In this document: one piece after another, positions 24,162-36,899 of the stretch
Numbering within the stretch: the first letter of the stretch is position 1
Layout: the number at the start of each line of letters is the position of its first letter
Assembly: GCF_002443255.2 (NCBI RefSeq)
Contig: NW_019211454.1
Coordinates: forward strand, 16,418,243-16,482,242
Direction of reading: 5' to 3'
Origin: Varroa destructor
Taxonomy: Eukaryota; Arthropoda; Arachnida; Mesostigmata; Varroidae
DNA: 64,000 nt
Made by a program: the position numbers and the translations under genes
Notes under the pieces: model-generated
What the model was told of the DNA's origin: nothing
The model's input: only the letters and a program-made list of their open reading frames with translations
The model's database searches: none

Positions 24162-27100
24162 GTAAGTTCTGCATGAACTTGCATCGAAGTGTCCAAAACA
24201 CTAGTAGGACCGGTTTGTCAGACTTGGCAGTTACTAATTAAATCGTACATTGAAAACATCGCTCCCTATGATAGAAATTTGGAGTTACACGTATCGCTTA
24301 AACGAGCAGCGCTCTTCATTCTCTAAACGAAAGATTTTGGACGCTTTGTGTGGCAGCTTCCTAGCCACCGATACTATCTAGTCACCAGCTGGTTGAACTT
24401 GGCGCAGTCCTGATAGACCGTAGGTGCATAATATACAGCAGAAGAAAAGAGATTTGTTTTTCGTAGTTGCATGTTGAGTTTACTGCTTGTCCTAAAAATT
24501 GTATTCCTGCGACATCTTCCATCTCTTCACATTAGAGTAACGTTCCTAATGTGTCACAATACGATTTTTAATCAATTCATTATTGTTAAGGAATACCATA
24601 TACGATTCTCGGCCCATCAACGGTGGACGACCGGATTATAATGCAATACGTACGAGGCATCGACAATTGCGAAATTAGCACTTTTATTCCGACGACAACC
24701 CTAATATTGTCATTATTACTTATTGTATTGGTCGTAAGTCGGACCCGGCGAACGCCTATATGTTGTCATCCGTATGATTCAAAAGAAAGTAGAGGCTCTT
24801 GTTCGCCTGTGCGCTGTCACACTCGACAAGGATATCGTAATGTGTACCTCGTCCCTTCAACCGCTACCGCCTCCCTCCTTCTACAATCTATTCCACAGCT
24901 AATGGCTTTAAACTGAAGTCGTTAGGTTCGACAGGACACAGCAGTCCCCGATGGCCCGCCGCGTGGATCAAACAACCCGATTTTAAAGGCCCCTTAAGCA
25001 GATCGCATTCCCTGACGACGATTAGCTTATCGCATATCGAAACTATATGGACGACTGCGATATGGACGCAAAACACCGTTTTGTTACAGCGTTGTTCTTA
25101 CGGCCATACACATGGAAACGTATGGCTTGCTGTGGATGAGAACCGAAGTCGAACCCTTATGATAATGGCCTGACACCAGCAAGTTGAATATAACGGAAAC
25201 CCTTGCCCATGTGGTCTTTCCTAATGGTAAGGTAGTGCATCCCAAGGTGATCGAGTACAGGAACAGCGCTCGATTTGGCTCGCTTGAAGGCCACGCAAGC
25301 GCAGTCAGATGTACCCCATAAATCTAGAATTTTGTGTAAACACGGAACGAGATAGAGAGCACGCTTAAGATTATAACCATAGAAATTTAGCACAATGGAT
25401 AGCAAAATTTTCTGTTTATAAAGCAAATATGCCTTGATTCGTCATAAGGCTTCATCCGAAGTCAGCTAAATACGAAACGTAAGATTTATATTGAAAGTTA
25501 AAACTGTGCGTGACTTGATACGACCTAGATTGATCCTATACAAATGTAATACTTCAAGCGAACTTCACCTTCATGATTTGAAAACGAAGTGTGACAATAA
25601 TAGAGTTTCGAATCTATAGTGTATCAGACCATGCTGACAAGTTCCGTCCAAAGTTAGCGCTCACATTCTACAATGACACGCATATATCTGTCTTCTTTTT
25701 CAAGTTTAACCAGACGCTCTTCCTACACTCATGGCTTTTTGAGATACTATTGGCCAGTTAATAACTGAGCAAAATAAAGGAAATGATTCTCTATTACCAG
25801 ATTCAGAGTTGAGTTTCAGCCATAGTTAGATGTTACACGAATGCAACAGTCTCAACTTCACTTCTATCACGGTGTTTTGGTCGTTGTGCTTTTTCGCTAA
25901 GCTTGGTCAAGGCCTGAAAGGGACACTTCATCATGTGGAAGCTCTATATGAGGCTGTTCTTAAGTTTAACATGACTATTAACTGAAAGTTGACATCGCTA
26001 TATGTTTTATGGCTTTTTTTTTAGGAAGACAAGACATTTTAGGAAGACAAAATTGTAAAGCTATCATTAACCATCTCAGAGAAGTCCGCACTTACTGTTA
26101 TATTGTAAAGTCAGTATTTCATGGAAGTAGTCGCAATCTATTAATCTAAGTCTGTAGACATTTATTCTGAACTGATTTGAACTGGCCTAGCTGTTGTGAA
26201 GGCAAGATATACGAGCAAAACAGTTTTCGTACGCGGTTGCGGAACAAGAAATAGCTAGACTTTTCCGTTACGGCATACATTTTTCAAATGTTTACGACTG
26301 GTACGGTCTTGCGCAATACTAAATATTTCTGTCCTCCTTCAACACGAAACGAAGCGTATCGCGCCTGGTTTCAATCTTAGATCACCTCATTGAGCGTCCT
26401 TAAACTTCGTAGGCAAACACGTTACCACCGCGCCATCGCGAGAACCTCGTATCTTATACGTATCGTGCAAGTATCGTTAACTGCTAATGATCGTAACAAA
26501 GCTAATGACCATCACATTTTAAGATCAATCTGTCTTTGACGAAAAACAAGCAGACCTTCCGTCGTATCGGAGCCTGGTTTCCAAAGCATGTCAACTATGT
26601 TTAGGAATTCTAGGTTTTGAGTTTCGCGTCCGCTATTACCGTTAGATATTTCGTCAGTCTAAGGACTGGGTCGCAGAAAAATCTTCATTGCACTGGCCAT
26701 TGCTAAACCAATTACAGAGACTGCGTGATCTTCGATGAATGTCTTTCAAGGGTCCGTCCGCTCAAAGTTTCCGCAGAGAAATCCTGTGAAGGAAGAGAGA
26801 AGTGGGTAGTCGTGACAAAACGTTCCGTGAGTAATAAATTGGACAAAACGAGTAGTATCACTGCAGTGATACTCATAATCTCTTAAAAGATCAAATACCG
26901 TTAGTATCCTTGACGATCGGAGTAGCATCAGGCATGAACAGATAAACTTTCGAACCACGTTAGTATCATTAAGCCAACAGAAGAGTAAGTGTTTACGGCT
27001 TTAGCTATCGTATAATAGTAGTCAAAATCACTATTACTATTGCTACTAGTTTATGTATCGATATTTCGAAATGGTCCTAATGTACTTTGAAATATTTCCA

Positions 27101-29000
27101 GTGAACACACTCGAGTCCCTGCTAACTTGATTCAGAGCCAAGGATATACAGATCCGTTAAATTGGCCTTCGCATCTCTTTTCAGAATCCATATGCGTTAC
27201 TGCTCATGATATCGATATATTGTATTTTTATAGTGGTATGGTTGATAGAGGGCAGAAGTATAGCTCTGTCGAGTGAGTACACTGACCCTTTTGTCACTGC
27301 TTCTACAGAAACTCCTGCAGGTTGATCCGGACAGTCACAGCATCTAGTTATAGGGCATTCCCTGATCATCTCGCTACTTGTGATTCGCTGATGGACAACT
27401 AAATAGTTACCCTTGCTCCGGTGTCGCAAGTGAGCAACACCTAATGCCGCCGCTCAGCTATTGCTTCAGTCCCCGGGCTGCTCCCGGGTGGGTAACAAGG
27501 TACGCTGTGCCGATGGGCGAGCAGTAGAGGCGAGGGTAACTGCCAGTTGCTCCCTGAACGATTTGCTACCAACTATTCCACAGTGGAACGGCGCGAGCCA
27601 TCCCCGCAAGCATAGACTCAGCAGTCATCCGCTGATACATCCATTCATTTGGCAAGGTTGTGCGCGAAACGTCACTACTTTTCGCAATATTGAAGCCGCC
27701 AAAGACCAACTAAGCGCCAGATGAAATGTCACAACTTTACATTAGCCGGCAGCGCCACGATAGACGGCCACTGAACAGAGCTCTTTACAGCCTGCAGGCG
27801 TTACGTATACGACGGGGGTTTTTTTTTGACGCCGTTAGCTTCTTTGACAACATTTAGTGATCCCTTGTATTGACTACTTGTGCCTCACCTCTACCCAGGC
27901 TTAATTGTGATTCGTACAGGTGATGACTTGGCGTGATTCGAACGACCGTCGAAGACTAGCGCGTTGGTCTTCAGTCGTCTCACTCTGATATTGATAGTAC
28001 GGCCACAACTCTGCTTCCGCGCGTCCAGCACGGCCTCCGTTCGCGCTTGGTGCGGCCAGTTGGCAGTAGTCAACGTGAGAGCCATGTCTCAGGTTAGAGC
28101 ACATCTAAAGCGTCAACGGTGACACAGCTGTAAAACCGTGCTATGTGAATTTCGAAAAGTGACAGAGGCTATTTCGTTGCGGCTGATACAGTTCCGATTG
28201 TCGTTGATAAACTTACGGCGTCTCTGCCGCGTGACGTGATCCCATTGTTAGTCACAGCGTAACAGACACAAATACGCGTACATATGGATATATAGTTGTT
28301 ATCTAGAAGCAAGCTTCCATCTAAGTTGTCAACGAATATAATGTTATCATGTGAGTGAGTTGTAGCTATTGGCGATTCTGTCTGAACCATTTCGTACCGT
28401 ACTCAAAGCAACGACCCATACGTCGTTCGTAATCCCACCTTCAGGACTTCCACTTTCCGCGGTGCCACGATGAAGATAGAGTTACAACGAGCAAGACTGA
28501 TCTATTGATTCTAGTGTTGTTTTTGACACCGGAAGTATGGGAAGGCTTAAGTATCGATCCTGAGTAAAGCGCCAATAATAACGATAGTAAGAATTAGTTA
28601 ACCATGTGAACGTGATTGATTATTTGGCATGCGTATAAATAGCATTGGCATTACTTTGATGCTCCACGTCAGAAAGTTAGTTGAAAAAACTACAGTTGAC
28701 AAATTCGTTTCAGACTGTCGTTTGGTTAGCCCAAAAAAAAAGAGCATCGTGTGCCATCGACCCACGATTTGTCTTCGAAGCTCTCTCTGTTCACAAAATA
28801 CTGGTCTGGTTTATGATACATAATAGTGGTAATCTGTGAAGGATAGTTCGATCTTGAAGGGACTGACCTGTCGGTTATCCTCCCATCATCCATTAAGGAT
28901 TGATGCAAGCGAAGTGAACTACGAGAAAATTCACCACACGAAGAGACGTTGAAGAGCAGATCATTTGCAAAAGTATGCTCCGATAAATATCTAACACTTT
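24162..29000. other. Long stretch without a supported gene
   Basis: Contains a two-copy tandem duplication (26019-26054), a GC-richer patch at about 27440-28110 with several unrecognised open frames, and CCCGGG-CTGCT-CCCGGG near 27472. No domain, RNA gene or transposon end is identifiable. Confidence 0.45.
26019..26054. repeat. Two-copy tandem duplication, 18-bp period
   Basis: TTTTAGGAAGACAAGACA is followed at once by TTTTAGGAAGACAAAATT, identical over the first 14 bases. The first copy continues a T9-10 run. Confidence 0.7.
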
Positions 29001-29390
29001 TCAAGGGAAAATACACGATCGCCGAGTGTGACTCTGCATCTGTCTTCGCTCGCCCTGCTGGCGGTGACAGACGCCGAAGTCTTCGATTTCATTGGTGTCG
29101 AAGTATATGAGCGCAGTCGCATGCACTTCACGAAGTCTAAAATGAGTATTGTTTACGACAGTCCACTGCAAAACGATCGCCATTGAGTTTCGGCTTGGGT
29201 TATTGATGTCATTCGCGACGGTTGCATCGAGACACAGCCTTTCAGCCACAGAGAAGCGATAGTGAGAAATACTACTCCCGATTACGGCGATCTCACCGGA
29301 CAGAACGCCACAGTCCGATAGCTGAAGATATATTTCTGCGATCGTCAGGGAAGTATTTTGAATAATAATGATAGGTTAGAAAAGCGAGGG
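29001..29390 (-). other. Open minus-strand frame, possible exon (tentative)
   Basis: Minus strand, open for about 130 codons without an initiating ATG near its start. A pyrimidine stretch and CAG trinucleotides (GATCGCAG, TCTTCAG) near 29327-29343 could serve as an acceptor. The conceptual product has short charged and hydrophobic segments such as NNTHFRLREVHATALIYFD and no family I recognise. A second minus frame (28726-29016) overlaps its 3' end. Frames of this length are expected once or twice by chance in the window. Confidence 0.15.
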
Positions 29391-32300
29391 ATTTGTAGCT
29401 AATGGAAACGACCGCTGCGTTGAGTGGACTCCAGCACAGTGAGCTGAGATATTTTACCTGCGATCCTATCTCGTCTTTAAATGACATCTAGAGCCTACGT
29501 GTCATGTAGTGTCGCTGCCGCGCACAAGTAGATCGTATGGACAATACCACTGCTATTCAGCGGCCTTCAGGATCTCCAATTTTTGGGTAGAAATTTATGC
29601 CATGAGATAAAGGCAAAGAACGTCTAACACGTCTCCTATAGTAAATCGTCATCCCCGATCATTCGGCCGGATACAAGAACGGAGAGTACGACAAGAGCGA
29701 GTTTCTGCAAAACTTTACGTTTCTACCACTGAATCGGCTAATTGGAGAAATGGAAATCCACCTAATACGCATAGCGCTCAATCATGCAGGGCTAAAAGCT
29801 CGAATTTTCCATTACGCCAACGCCGTTTGAAGCGCTATACCTCCAGCCAACATGTACTACTCTGTTCAAAGCGCTGTCTCGCTGTGCCTTGCGGTTCCGT
29901 AAGCGGTCAAATATTCGTTGTTTTTCAAAGTGTTTGAGGTCTTCGTTAAATCGTAAAGTCTTCTCAGCTGCAGAGGTAACGTCGGTCGGTCCTTTAAAAA
30001 CAAGTAGTTTCTGACTGCGTGTCGTTAATCAAAATGTATCACCGAAGTGAATCGCAATGCTTTCACTGCTGTTGGAGTATGGCACTTATTCATGGAACTC
30101 GTGTCTTCTGCTGCGAGCTTTACTCGGCCTGCGTCACGCTAGGGATATTGTCATTGGTAAGTGCCATCATTCACGTATTGTCTCAGCTCGATAGCGACGT
30201 TATGACTGTAAACTAGTCTAGACATACACCCTGTATATACACTATAATTCCCACCAATCACCGGTGTATTTAATACAGCCATTTTCCACTATATAGGTAA
30301 GCGACAGTCAATTGCCAGAAGCTTAGTAACGACTAATACCCTTCTTTATTCCTAGTCCAATATACCTGTAGAAGCGTAATCCAAAGTGACCTATTACAAA
30401 CACAGTAACTACAGACAATTTCCTCTAAGCCTTTGGACATAAGCTCTATTCTAAACACAGGCACAGAGACATAGGAAGGCTTGATACGGATTAGGATTGT
30501 CAGACATCAACTCGATAGCTGGAAACTTAGTACCCGACCTTGGCCGGGCCACTTGATGACCTTGCTTTCCTATTAAATCAGCTACATGCCCATATGCCTA
30601 ATGGCCTGCTATAAACGTCATACGTTTAATTAGCAACCTTGTCACAATATCATTCAGTTGGAAGTTACAAATGGGCGATACATTTCCCGCCTGAGTTATT
30701 CGTAGCGATCAGATCATGACAAGTCCATTTGTTCGAAATCTTCGCCACTGCCAGGCACACACGATAAAGGTAGGCCGCATATTGGGAACGCATTAACTTT
30801 TGTCTATGGGACAATCTAAACCGACTGTGTTTACGCAGAACTATACAAAGAAATTATACAAAGTTGAAAAATCGAGACACAATGCTTCGAGCTCTCTTTT
30901 GAACCCCATCCTAATAAGTAAAGAATAATTGTCTTTACAATGATTCCGCTGGTAATTCGATTTTTTTTTTCAACGATTCGATTTTTTCAACGCTCTCTAT
31001 TTGTTTACCCTATGACTATTAGAAAGTTTAATCTAATTAAAAGTGATTCCAGCGGACACCGAACCAGATCAACGTGTTCGCCATCAATACCTTGACATGC
31101 GTAATTAACTGAGTACTATTATGGGGAATAGAAAAAAACAACAGGAACAATCAATCATTCATGGTCTCAGTTGATACGTGAGCTGCTTCCAGTACGTCGC
31201 GATGTTCAAACAAAAACGGTATCATACTTTTGACGACGGCGTTCTGAATTGCACTTTTTGATTTTTAACACAATGGAGGGGCTCTGACATCTAAATTTTG
31301 ATCTCGGACGAACACCACGTACCCACTGACGACTACCCGGGGCAGTTTCCAATACGAAGAATGTCTGTGGTCACAGGCTGTTTCCAAGTTGTAAGCCTCG
31401 TTTCCAACACAGTAAATATGGATGGAGGCATTAAAACGATAAAATAATTTTTTTCGCATCATTTCCTTTCATTGAGGCCAGTGGCCAGAGAGAATCAGGA
31501 TTCGAATCAGCCACACACCAGAAGAATATTTTTAAGTAGAAATCAGTAGCATTGTTGCTGATCGTGTCGTTCTTCTAAAAGCTATCGGAGACGATCCGAA
31601 AGATCGAAGGGGCGAAGTGAGCCGGTCGTTGTATTGAGGGAATGAAAACATCGTGTTCCACGTGCACAAGTTATAGATGGTTTATGCATTCTTAAACCAC
31701 AAGGCGTCTTGAGCAGTAGACCAACTGTGCAGGTGAAATTCCTGAAAACTTGCAGCTCATGCGAAAAGATCCTCATAGTATAATTATGTGACCCATATAA
31801 CTTTTGATGCAGGGTATTTTGTCGGTCGTAATAGTTTCGTAAACAAAATCTGTTTCTATCCGTATTAATTCCCCCTTTTGTTCCTCGTTGGTTTTCTGCC
31901 CCGACCATATATTGCTGCATGCGGCTATCGTTGTTGACTAAAGCTCGAGGCATCATAGACCAGCTTATCTTTTAATAAATCGATAACGATATCCATGATT
32001 TGCACCCTCTGCTCCGTCCCAGTGAAACGGGCTGATATTCGTATCATGCAGTTTTACATGAAGAACAAAACGATGAGCCATATTACGAGCTGATGATTGT
32101 ACAGACTGGCTCGTAAATGACAAGGGTCCACAATTTGTTTGATTTTGTTCAAGTAAGAACGAGGATCGAATGAATTATGTTACGAAGGTAATCTATGATA
32201 TTGATGATGGTTTATGAGTGGCCTACTACGGTGGCTTACATGGCTGTACAAACTTATTCATCAGCCTAACGCTGTCCAGCTCAACAGCCACTACTAAATC

Positions 32301-33154
32301 CATTATACACGTATATATGTGTGTGCATGTTCTTTATTCCATAATTCTGGCGTATGTGTAACACAGACATACGTACCAGCGCTCACTACCTTCACACAGA
32401 ACTCTGCTGTCCACTTCGTAAAACAGACTGATCGTCAGCTTTCTAGCCAGAAACTCACTATGACCACTGACCATGCACACGTCTTTATGACGCTAGTTTA
32501 CGTACTCCTGATCATTGGGAAGTATAAATATATCGAGACAGGAAGTGGGTGCAATGTCTCACGCGCCAGTACGTGATGCACTGACGTATTTGTAGCGTAC
32601 GAAGGGACTATTTGTCGGTTGCAGTTTGATAATCGTGCTTTTTAGTACTGAGGTATTAAGTCTGTGAACTTTTTCACACGCTGATGAAAAATTTATAGAT
32701 ATACGGTAATATATATCGATGTTTCAATCAATAAACCGCTTGGGCCGCAATGAGAGAAGTGTTGTCATTTATGTAGGGGAGACACCATTTGGAACTTGAG
32801 TAACTCTTAGTTTTATTTGTACAGTATAACGAGATACATCTTTATTGACATTTAAAAGGTTTTTTATTTCCATTCTAAGCCTTAAAACCAGGTTGTTATA
32901 TCATTAGCTCATAATCTGGCTTCAATAAACTTGATTAAAACCAAACAAAAATGAATAAACGTACAACGTATCTCCAACCAACATCGTCTTTCAGAAAGGA
33001 GAAGTATATTTATTATATACGACAAGACATATATGATAAAACAGCTTCGTGATAGACAAAAAATGCTGCTTCTGGCGTGGTTGGCAAGACAGAATTCTTT
33101 AGTTTTTTCTATGCTCTTGGGCCAGTGGCTCGTTTCGAATTTTCCACCATCGCT
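29391..33154. other. Long stretch without a supported gene
   Basis: Includes a local duplication of ATTCGATTTTTT-CAACG at about 30955-30991 and an unrecognised 124-codon minus frame at 31582-31956 that begins with ATG. No motif, RNA gene or repeat family was identified. Confidence 0.45.
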
Positions 33155-34180
33155 CTAGTATTTACATTTAATTCTGTTCATCTGACCAGCAACCCTGTAA
33201 ACGGCAGCATCATCAGGCCGACATAAAGCGAAACGTCGGCGGTCCTGGTGAAAACTGTTCCTTACCGTCGAACGCTGAAGAGCTGCCATCAGCTCAGCCG
33301 AGTCTGAGCAAGGCAACGGGGAAGCGGGTGCATAGTAGAAAATCTGGTCTAGAGCAGTTAGTTGGGATATGATCCGATCCTTTTTTTCGGAGCTGAACTT
33401 CTCGTCTGAACGTTTTTCGGCCTTTTTTCGCTCTTTTTTTTTTTTATTTTCCGATAGTAATCGTGCGCATTCGAAGCACAGCTGCAGCCTGCGGTCGCTA
33501 TAGACGACAGGAGATGGACAGCGAGCAGTGACAGCAAAAGTATTATGCCTGTGAAAGGGAGATCGTGACTGGGGTAGTACAGGGGAAGTCGATATACAGC
33601 GACCAGTGCAACTGGCAACAAAGAACAATCCAAAATGTTCGCTGTTTTTTCAACATAGCCTATTTTCTTCATTGTCGTTATAGTCGTTGAAATCGTCTTC
33701 TTTCTCTTTGAGTTAACTTCTTAGCTGGGACGAGCGGCTACTCCCGCTGGCTTAAAACCCTCTTTAAAATGCGGGAGCAAAGGAATACCTGAACTTAGCG
33801 AAGTTCTCAGTGGATGGGATGGCAACGGATGACGTCCAGGTGACAGTTTAGCCCCGTGACACGATCAAACGCTTGTATTGAATAAAGGTGACAGAAGATC
33901 AGAGCAGGTACCAGGAACGGTTGCAGAAAATCAGGGAGTCTAGGAAAGGGGAAGCTGAAAATTTTAAAAAAATCTAGAAGATACTAACCGTTTCGTCCAT
34001 AACAGAGAGTGCACAATGAGATATTTGCGAATCAAGACGTTCATTGTTACTGGCGGCATTGCTCTTGTCCTCTAACTGGAGGGCAACGGCATCTTTCGTA
34101 ACCGAGATGAATAAAGCATTGTCGAACTCAACGGTAAAACGTTGATTTCTACTGGATTGAGGATACGAGACCCTTGACAT
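33155..34180 (-). other. Cluster of minus-strand open frames, possible small gene (tentative)
   Basis: Three minus frames lie close together. The first, 34180-33974, starts with ATG (69 codons) and contains a donor-like ACG|GTTAGT at 33989/33988. The second, 33672-33358, starts with ATG (104 codons) and has a strongly hydrophobic stretch FTGIILLLSLLAVHLL like a membrane segment, then a lysine-rich tail. The third, 33628-33155, is the longest open frame in the window (157 codons); it starts with TTG and has a Lys/Glu-rich middle. The second and third overlap in different frames, so at most one is coding there. No family is recognised. Confidence 0.17.
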
Positions 34181-35018
34181 ATTTCATCCTAAAGGCAAGT
34201 GTTGAAAACAAACTGGAGCATGACCTAAACATTGTCGAACTATGTTTTACAAGTAAGAAAAAGAGCTTTTGGTTCTACTAAGAACCTATGCCAGCGGATA
34301 AGTTTTTGATAACGACTGTCTGAGAAGGGCTTCAGCTAGATGAGACGATAGGTTTCCCCTTCAAAATGAGGTAAATGTAAGATCGTTTCCTGTTAAGGTC
34401 CAGAAAGGGTGTCACCAATGAATGGTGCAGGTAAATTGAAATCAGAATATAAGGTGCACCTGATTTCAATATGAAGCGACATGAGTATAATGGTATCATT
34501 AATCGACCTTGTTTCGTAGAGCCAACGCGATCTCGTAGTATCAATCAACGGTAATGCTCGAAATACGCTAATACAGACAAACAAATTACCCATACGGCCA
34601 TATCACTTGTATGATTAGAACCGGTGTCAATGTCAAATCGATATTCAGACTACTATATGAGATATCAACGACCCCGCACTCTCCCTACTCTAGTTTTAGG
34701 AAAAACTAAACGCCTATTTGTAGGTAAAAATCAAATTAATGAAATTTCTCTCTTTAAATCATGGCCACAAAGCACAGGATGTGATGGCCTATTCTGATGG
34801 TTCCATTCGCTTAGCTTTCAAAGAGTACAAACGACATCCCGTAAATTTTCAGTATAGCTTTTTTTTTTTTTTTACCTAAAAACAATACTGGAATGAAAAA
34901 GACTACAGGAGCAACTACTTCAAATGGTCGGCTTGAAAGGATCAATTGAGTTCACCCCCGAATATTGTCGGTGCACATAACTACATGTAGTTTATAGCAT
35001 TAGATGAGTTTAGGTTAA
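34181..35018. other. No supported gene
   Basis: Contains a T15 run at 34859-34873. The open minus frames near 34332-34593 are short and unrecognised. It ends at the TA next to the transposon terminus. Confidence 0.5.
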
Positions 35019-35900
35019 TACAGGGCGTCCAAAAACATGTACACTTCACATCTTTTTATATATTTGTATATAATTATCATTTGAATTGCTAAAAAATCTA
35101 CATCAAATATGTACATTTTCTTGTTACCGCAAGTACTCAAACTTATGATCGTTCTGGTCAAAACATTGTTAATGACGGCGGACTATTGGTAAACGTATTT
35201 CAACAGACATTTCGTTTACTCTCGTGGTGCGTTCGTACTCAATCGCGGTGTCGTCGACTTTCGGGCACAGTCTTCATCTTATAGGTATCTTTGTAAGGGA
35301 AAATCTATTGGGGTCAGGTCGGGAGACGAGCAGGAACTCTCTCTTCGCAGGATTCTGATAAGGATATAAAGACAATACATTCACGCAGTAGGTTCACGTA
35401 ACTGAGATTAATCACTGCACTATCAAAAAAAACTGGCCCAAATAAGCCTTTTCTTGAGTCGTTGCACCACACTGTATATATTGGTAAATTTTCATGGCTT
35501 TCCTGTATAACAGATGAACCAACAGCTGCCCAGTAAGTGAAGTTATGTCAATTAACTGCACCGTTTAATTTGAGCGTAACTTAATTAGTCCACACATGCT
35601 CTTTTGCTCGTTGTGCCCCTAAATTTTCTTCCGAGTAACATTTGTAAAATCATCCACACCATCGTTGTTGATGGCGTCTAGCACTGCTAGAATAGAACTT
35701 TCTCATTTGTAACGTCTTAAAATGTGATAAGTACTTGATTTGCCGATGCCAGGTTTATGACTTAACTATTTTACAGATTTTTGAGGTGCTTTCCTGGTAC
35801 CTTCTTTTGGCTGATGAGACTCACTGCTATTCGTAAGACCCCGTTCGACATTGACGTTGTTCGACATTGAGGTTACATGTCTATACTTCCAGCGGTATCT
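35019..35900 (-). mobile_element. Decayed DDE transposon (IS630/Tc1/mariner superclass)
   Basis: The low-coordinate end is well defined: TA (35019-35020) followed by CAGGGCGTCCAAAAACATGT, a terminus of the CAGGGTGTCC type. Degenerate transposase sequence runs inward on the minus strand. The opposite terminus was not found, so the upper limit given is where I lose transposase similarity, not a mapped end. TA beside the terminus agrees with the superclass's target preference. Confidence 0.75.
35060..35830 (-). pseudogene. DDE transposase pseudogene
   Basis: Minus-strand translation shows family blocks in order. GIGKSSTYHILRRYK (about 35750-35706) matches the helix-turn-helix end. LKLNGAVN-stop-HNFTYWA (about 35574-35527) follows what should be DEAHF. 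TVWCNDSRKGLFGPVFFD (about 35474-35421) is followed by a YVNLL motif. After a frame change, SSPDLTPIDF (about 35331-35302) carries the third catalytic Asp region. The C-terminal CGNKK-Y-F then runs open to the terminal repeat. The first catalytic Asp is Asn and the adjacent Glu is a stop. The segment that should hold the second Asp (QQDGA-x-x-HT) is missing between YVNLL and SPDLTP, implying a deletion. There are several stops and at least one frameshift. In live members the enzyme mobilises the element by cut and paste. Confidence 0.9.
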
Positions 35901-36865
35901 TTCTTTTTGAGAAGCTATCCCGATCCACTAATTATTTCCAATTTTGAAACAAATAACAATTAAAATTTATCACTCGTCAATAGTCTATATATTGCGTGGC
36001 ATACTTAGTATATTGCAAAAAATTATGAAATAACTGTGAACCGCAAGTTCTTCTTCCAAGTGATTTTTGTAAAGTCAGAGTAATAGATCATTCTACTGCG
36101 AACGATCGAAAGGATACAGCGCTATGCTGAGATCTATTTGAGGGGATTCCGGACAATGTAGTTATCTCTATGTATTTTCGAATTAAGTTTGTTTTGACGT
36201 ACACAAACTTAGATACGCCATACGAGTATAACTTGCCTTGGCATTTGTCGAACTTATATTAATATTGTATATAGGTAATTAACTACCTTTGAATGAGTAA
36301 GTCACCGAATGTTCTTTCAATTTTTGATAATCCCCGATATTGAGCTCACTCCGCCAATGCGTAGTTGTACGCAACTACTTCGCCTTATTTCAAAAAACTT
36401 TTCTTAAAACTATTTTATTCTACTGGTGTATAATATATTATTTCAAATACATTTACAATAGGTCATGACCAATCACTTAATTTGCATTACAACTTTCGTG
36501 TGAAGTTTGTTCGGTTCCTTTCAACTTCTCCTTCGCTCCCGTCTTTCTTCGAGTAGAAACGTATCTTTTTCAAAGAACGCATTCTACAGATCCTTATATA
36601 TATATATATCAATTATCTAGTCAGCCAACAGGCTAAACCGGTAATTTACCGTTGTCATCACTCAGATAGCGGCCATTACAAACATGAGCCTATATAGTAC
36701 CGCAAAACCTATCTCAAAGACATCCTCGGCAGTCTCCCCTATATTTGATATTCTAAGCGTTACGGATTCCCTTACCGCGTAATCTTCACGCCCGGCGCGT
36801 TATCTGTTCGTTTCGCATCTGAGTTGGCAACTATTACGGATACCCTATACCATGCTCAAACACAT
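35901..36865. other. No supported gene
   Basis: May contain the lost 5' end of the DDE transposon, but no copy of its CAGGGCGTCC terminus in opposite orientation was seen. A short (TA)n run lies at 36595-36609. Confidence 0.5.
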
Positions 36866-36899
36866 ATCGGTGAAAGTAATTTAATTACTTTCACGCGAT
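36866..36899. repeat. Near-perfect palindrome, 12-bp core stem extended by 4 bp
   Basis: GTGAAAGTAATT and AATTACTTTCAC flank a single T (36870-36894). Outside, ATCG and CGAT continue the stem after one bulged G. The result is a 16-bp stem with almost no loop, which as DNA is better viewed as a palindromic binding site or cruciform than as an RNA hairpin. No neighbour suggests a function. Confidence 0.8.

Noticed and set aside
27318..27336. CTGCAGGTTGATCCGGACAG resembles the 5' start of 18S rRNA (CTGGTTGATCCTGCCAG)
   Set aside because: Only the GGTTGATCC core matches well; the bases around it differ and no further 18S-like sequence follows on either strand.
27921..28000. GTGATTCGAACGAC, on the minus strand a tRNA B-box-like GTTCGAATCAC
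   Set aside because: The T-arm cannot pair and there is no proper A-box, anticodon stem or acceptor stem at the required spacing.
31499..31512. GGATTCGAATCAG, B-box-like and palindromic
   Set aside because: No cloverleaf can be drawn from the upstream bases.
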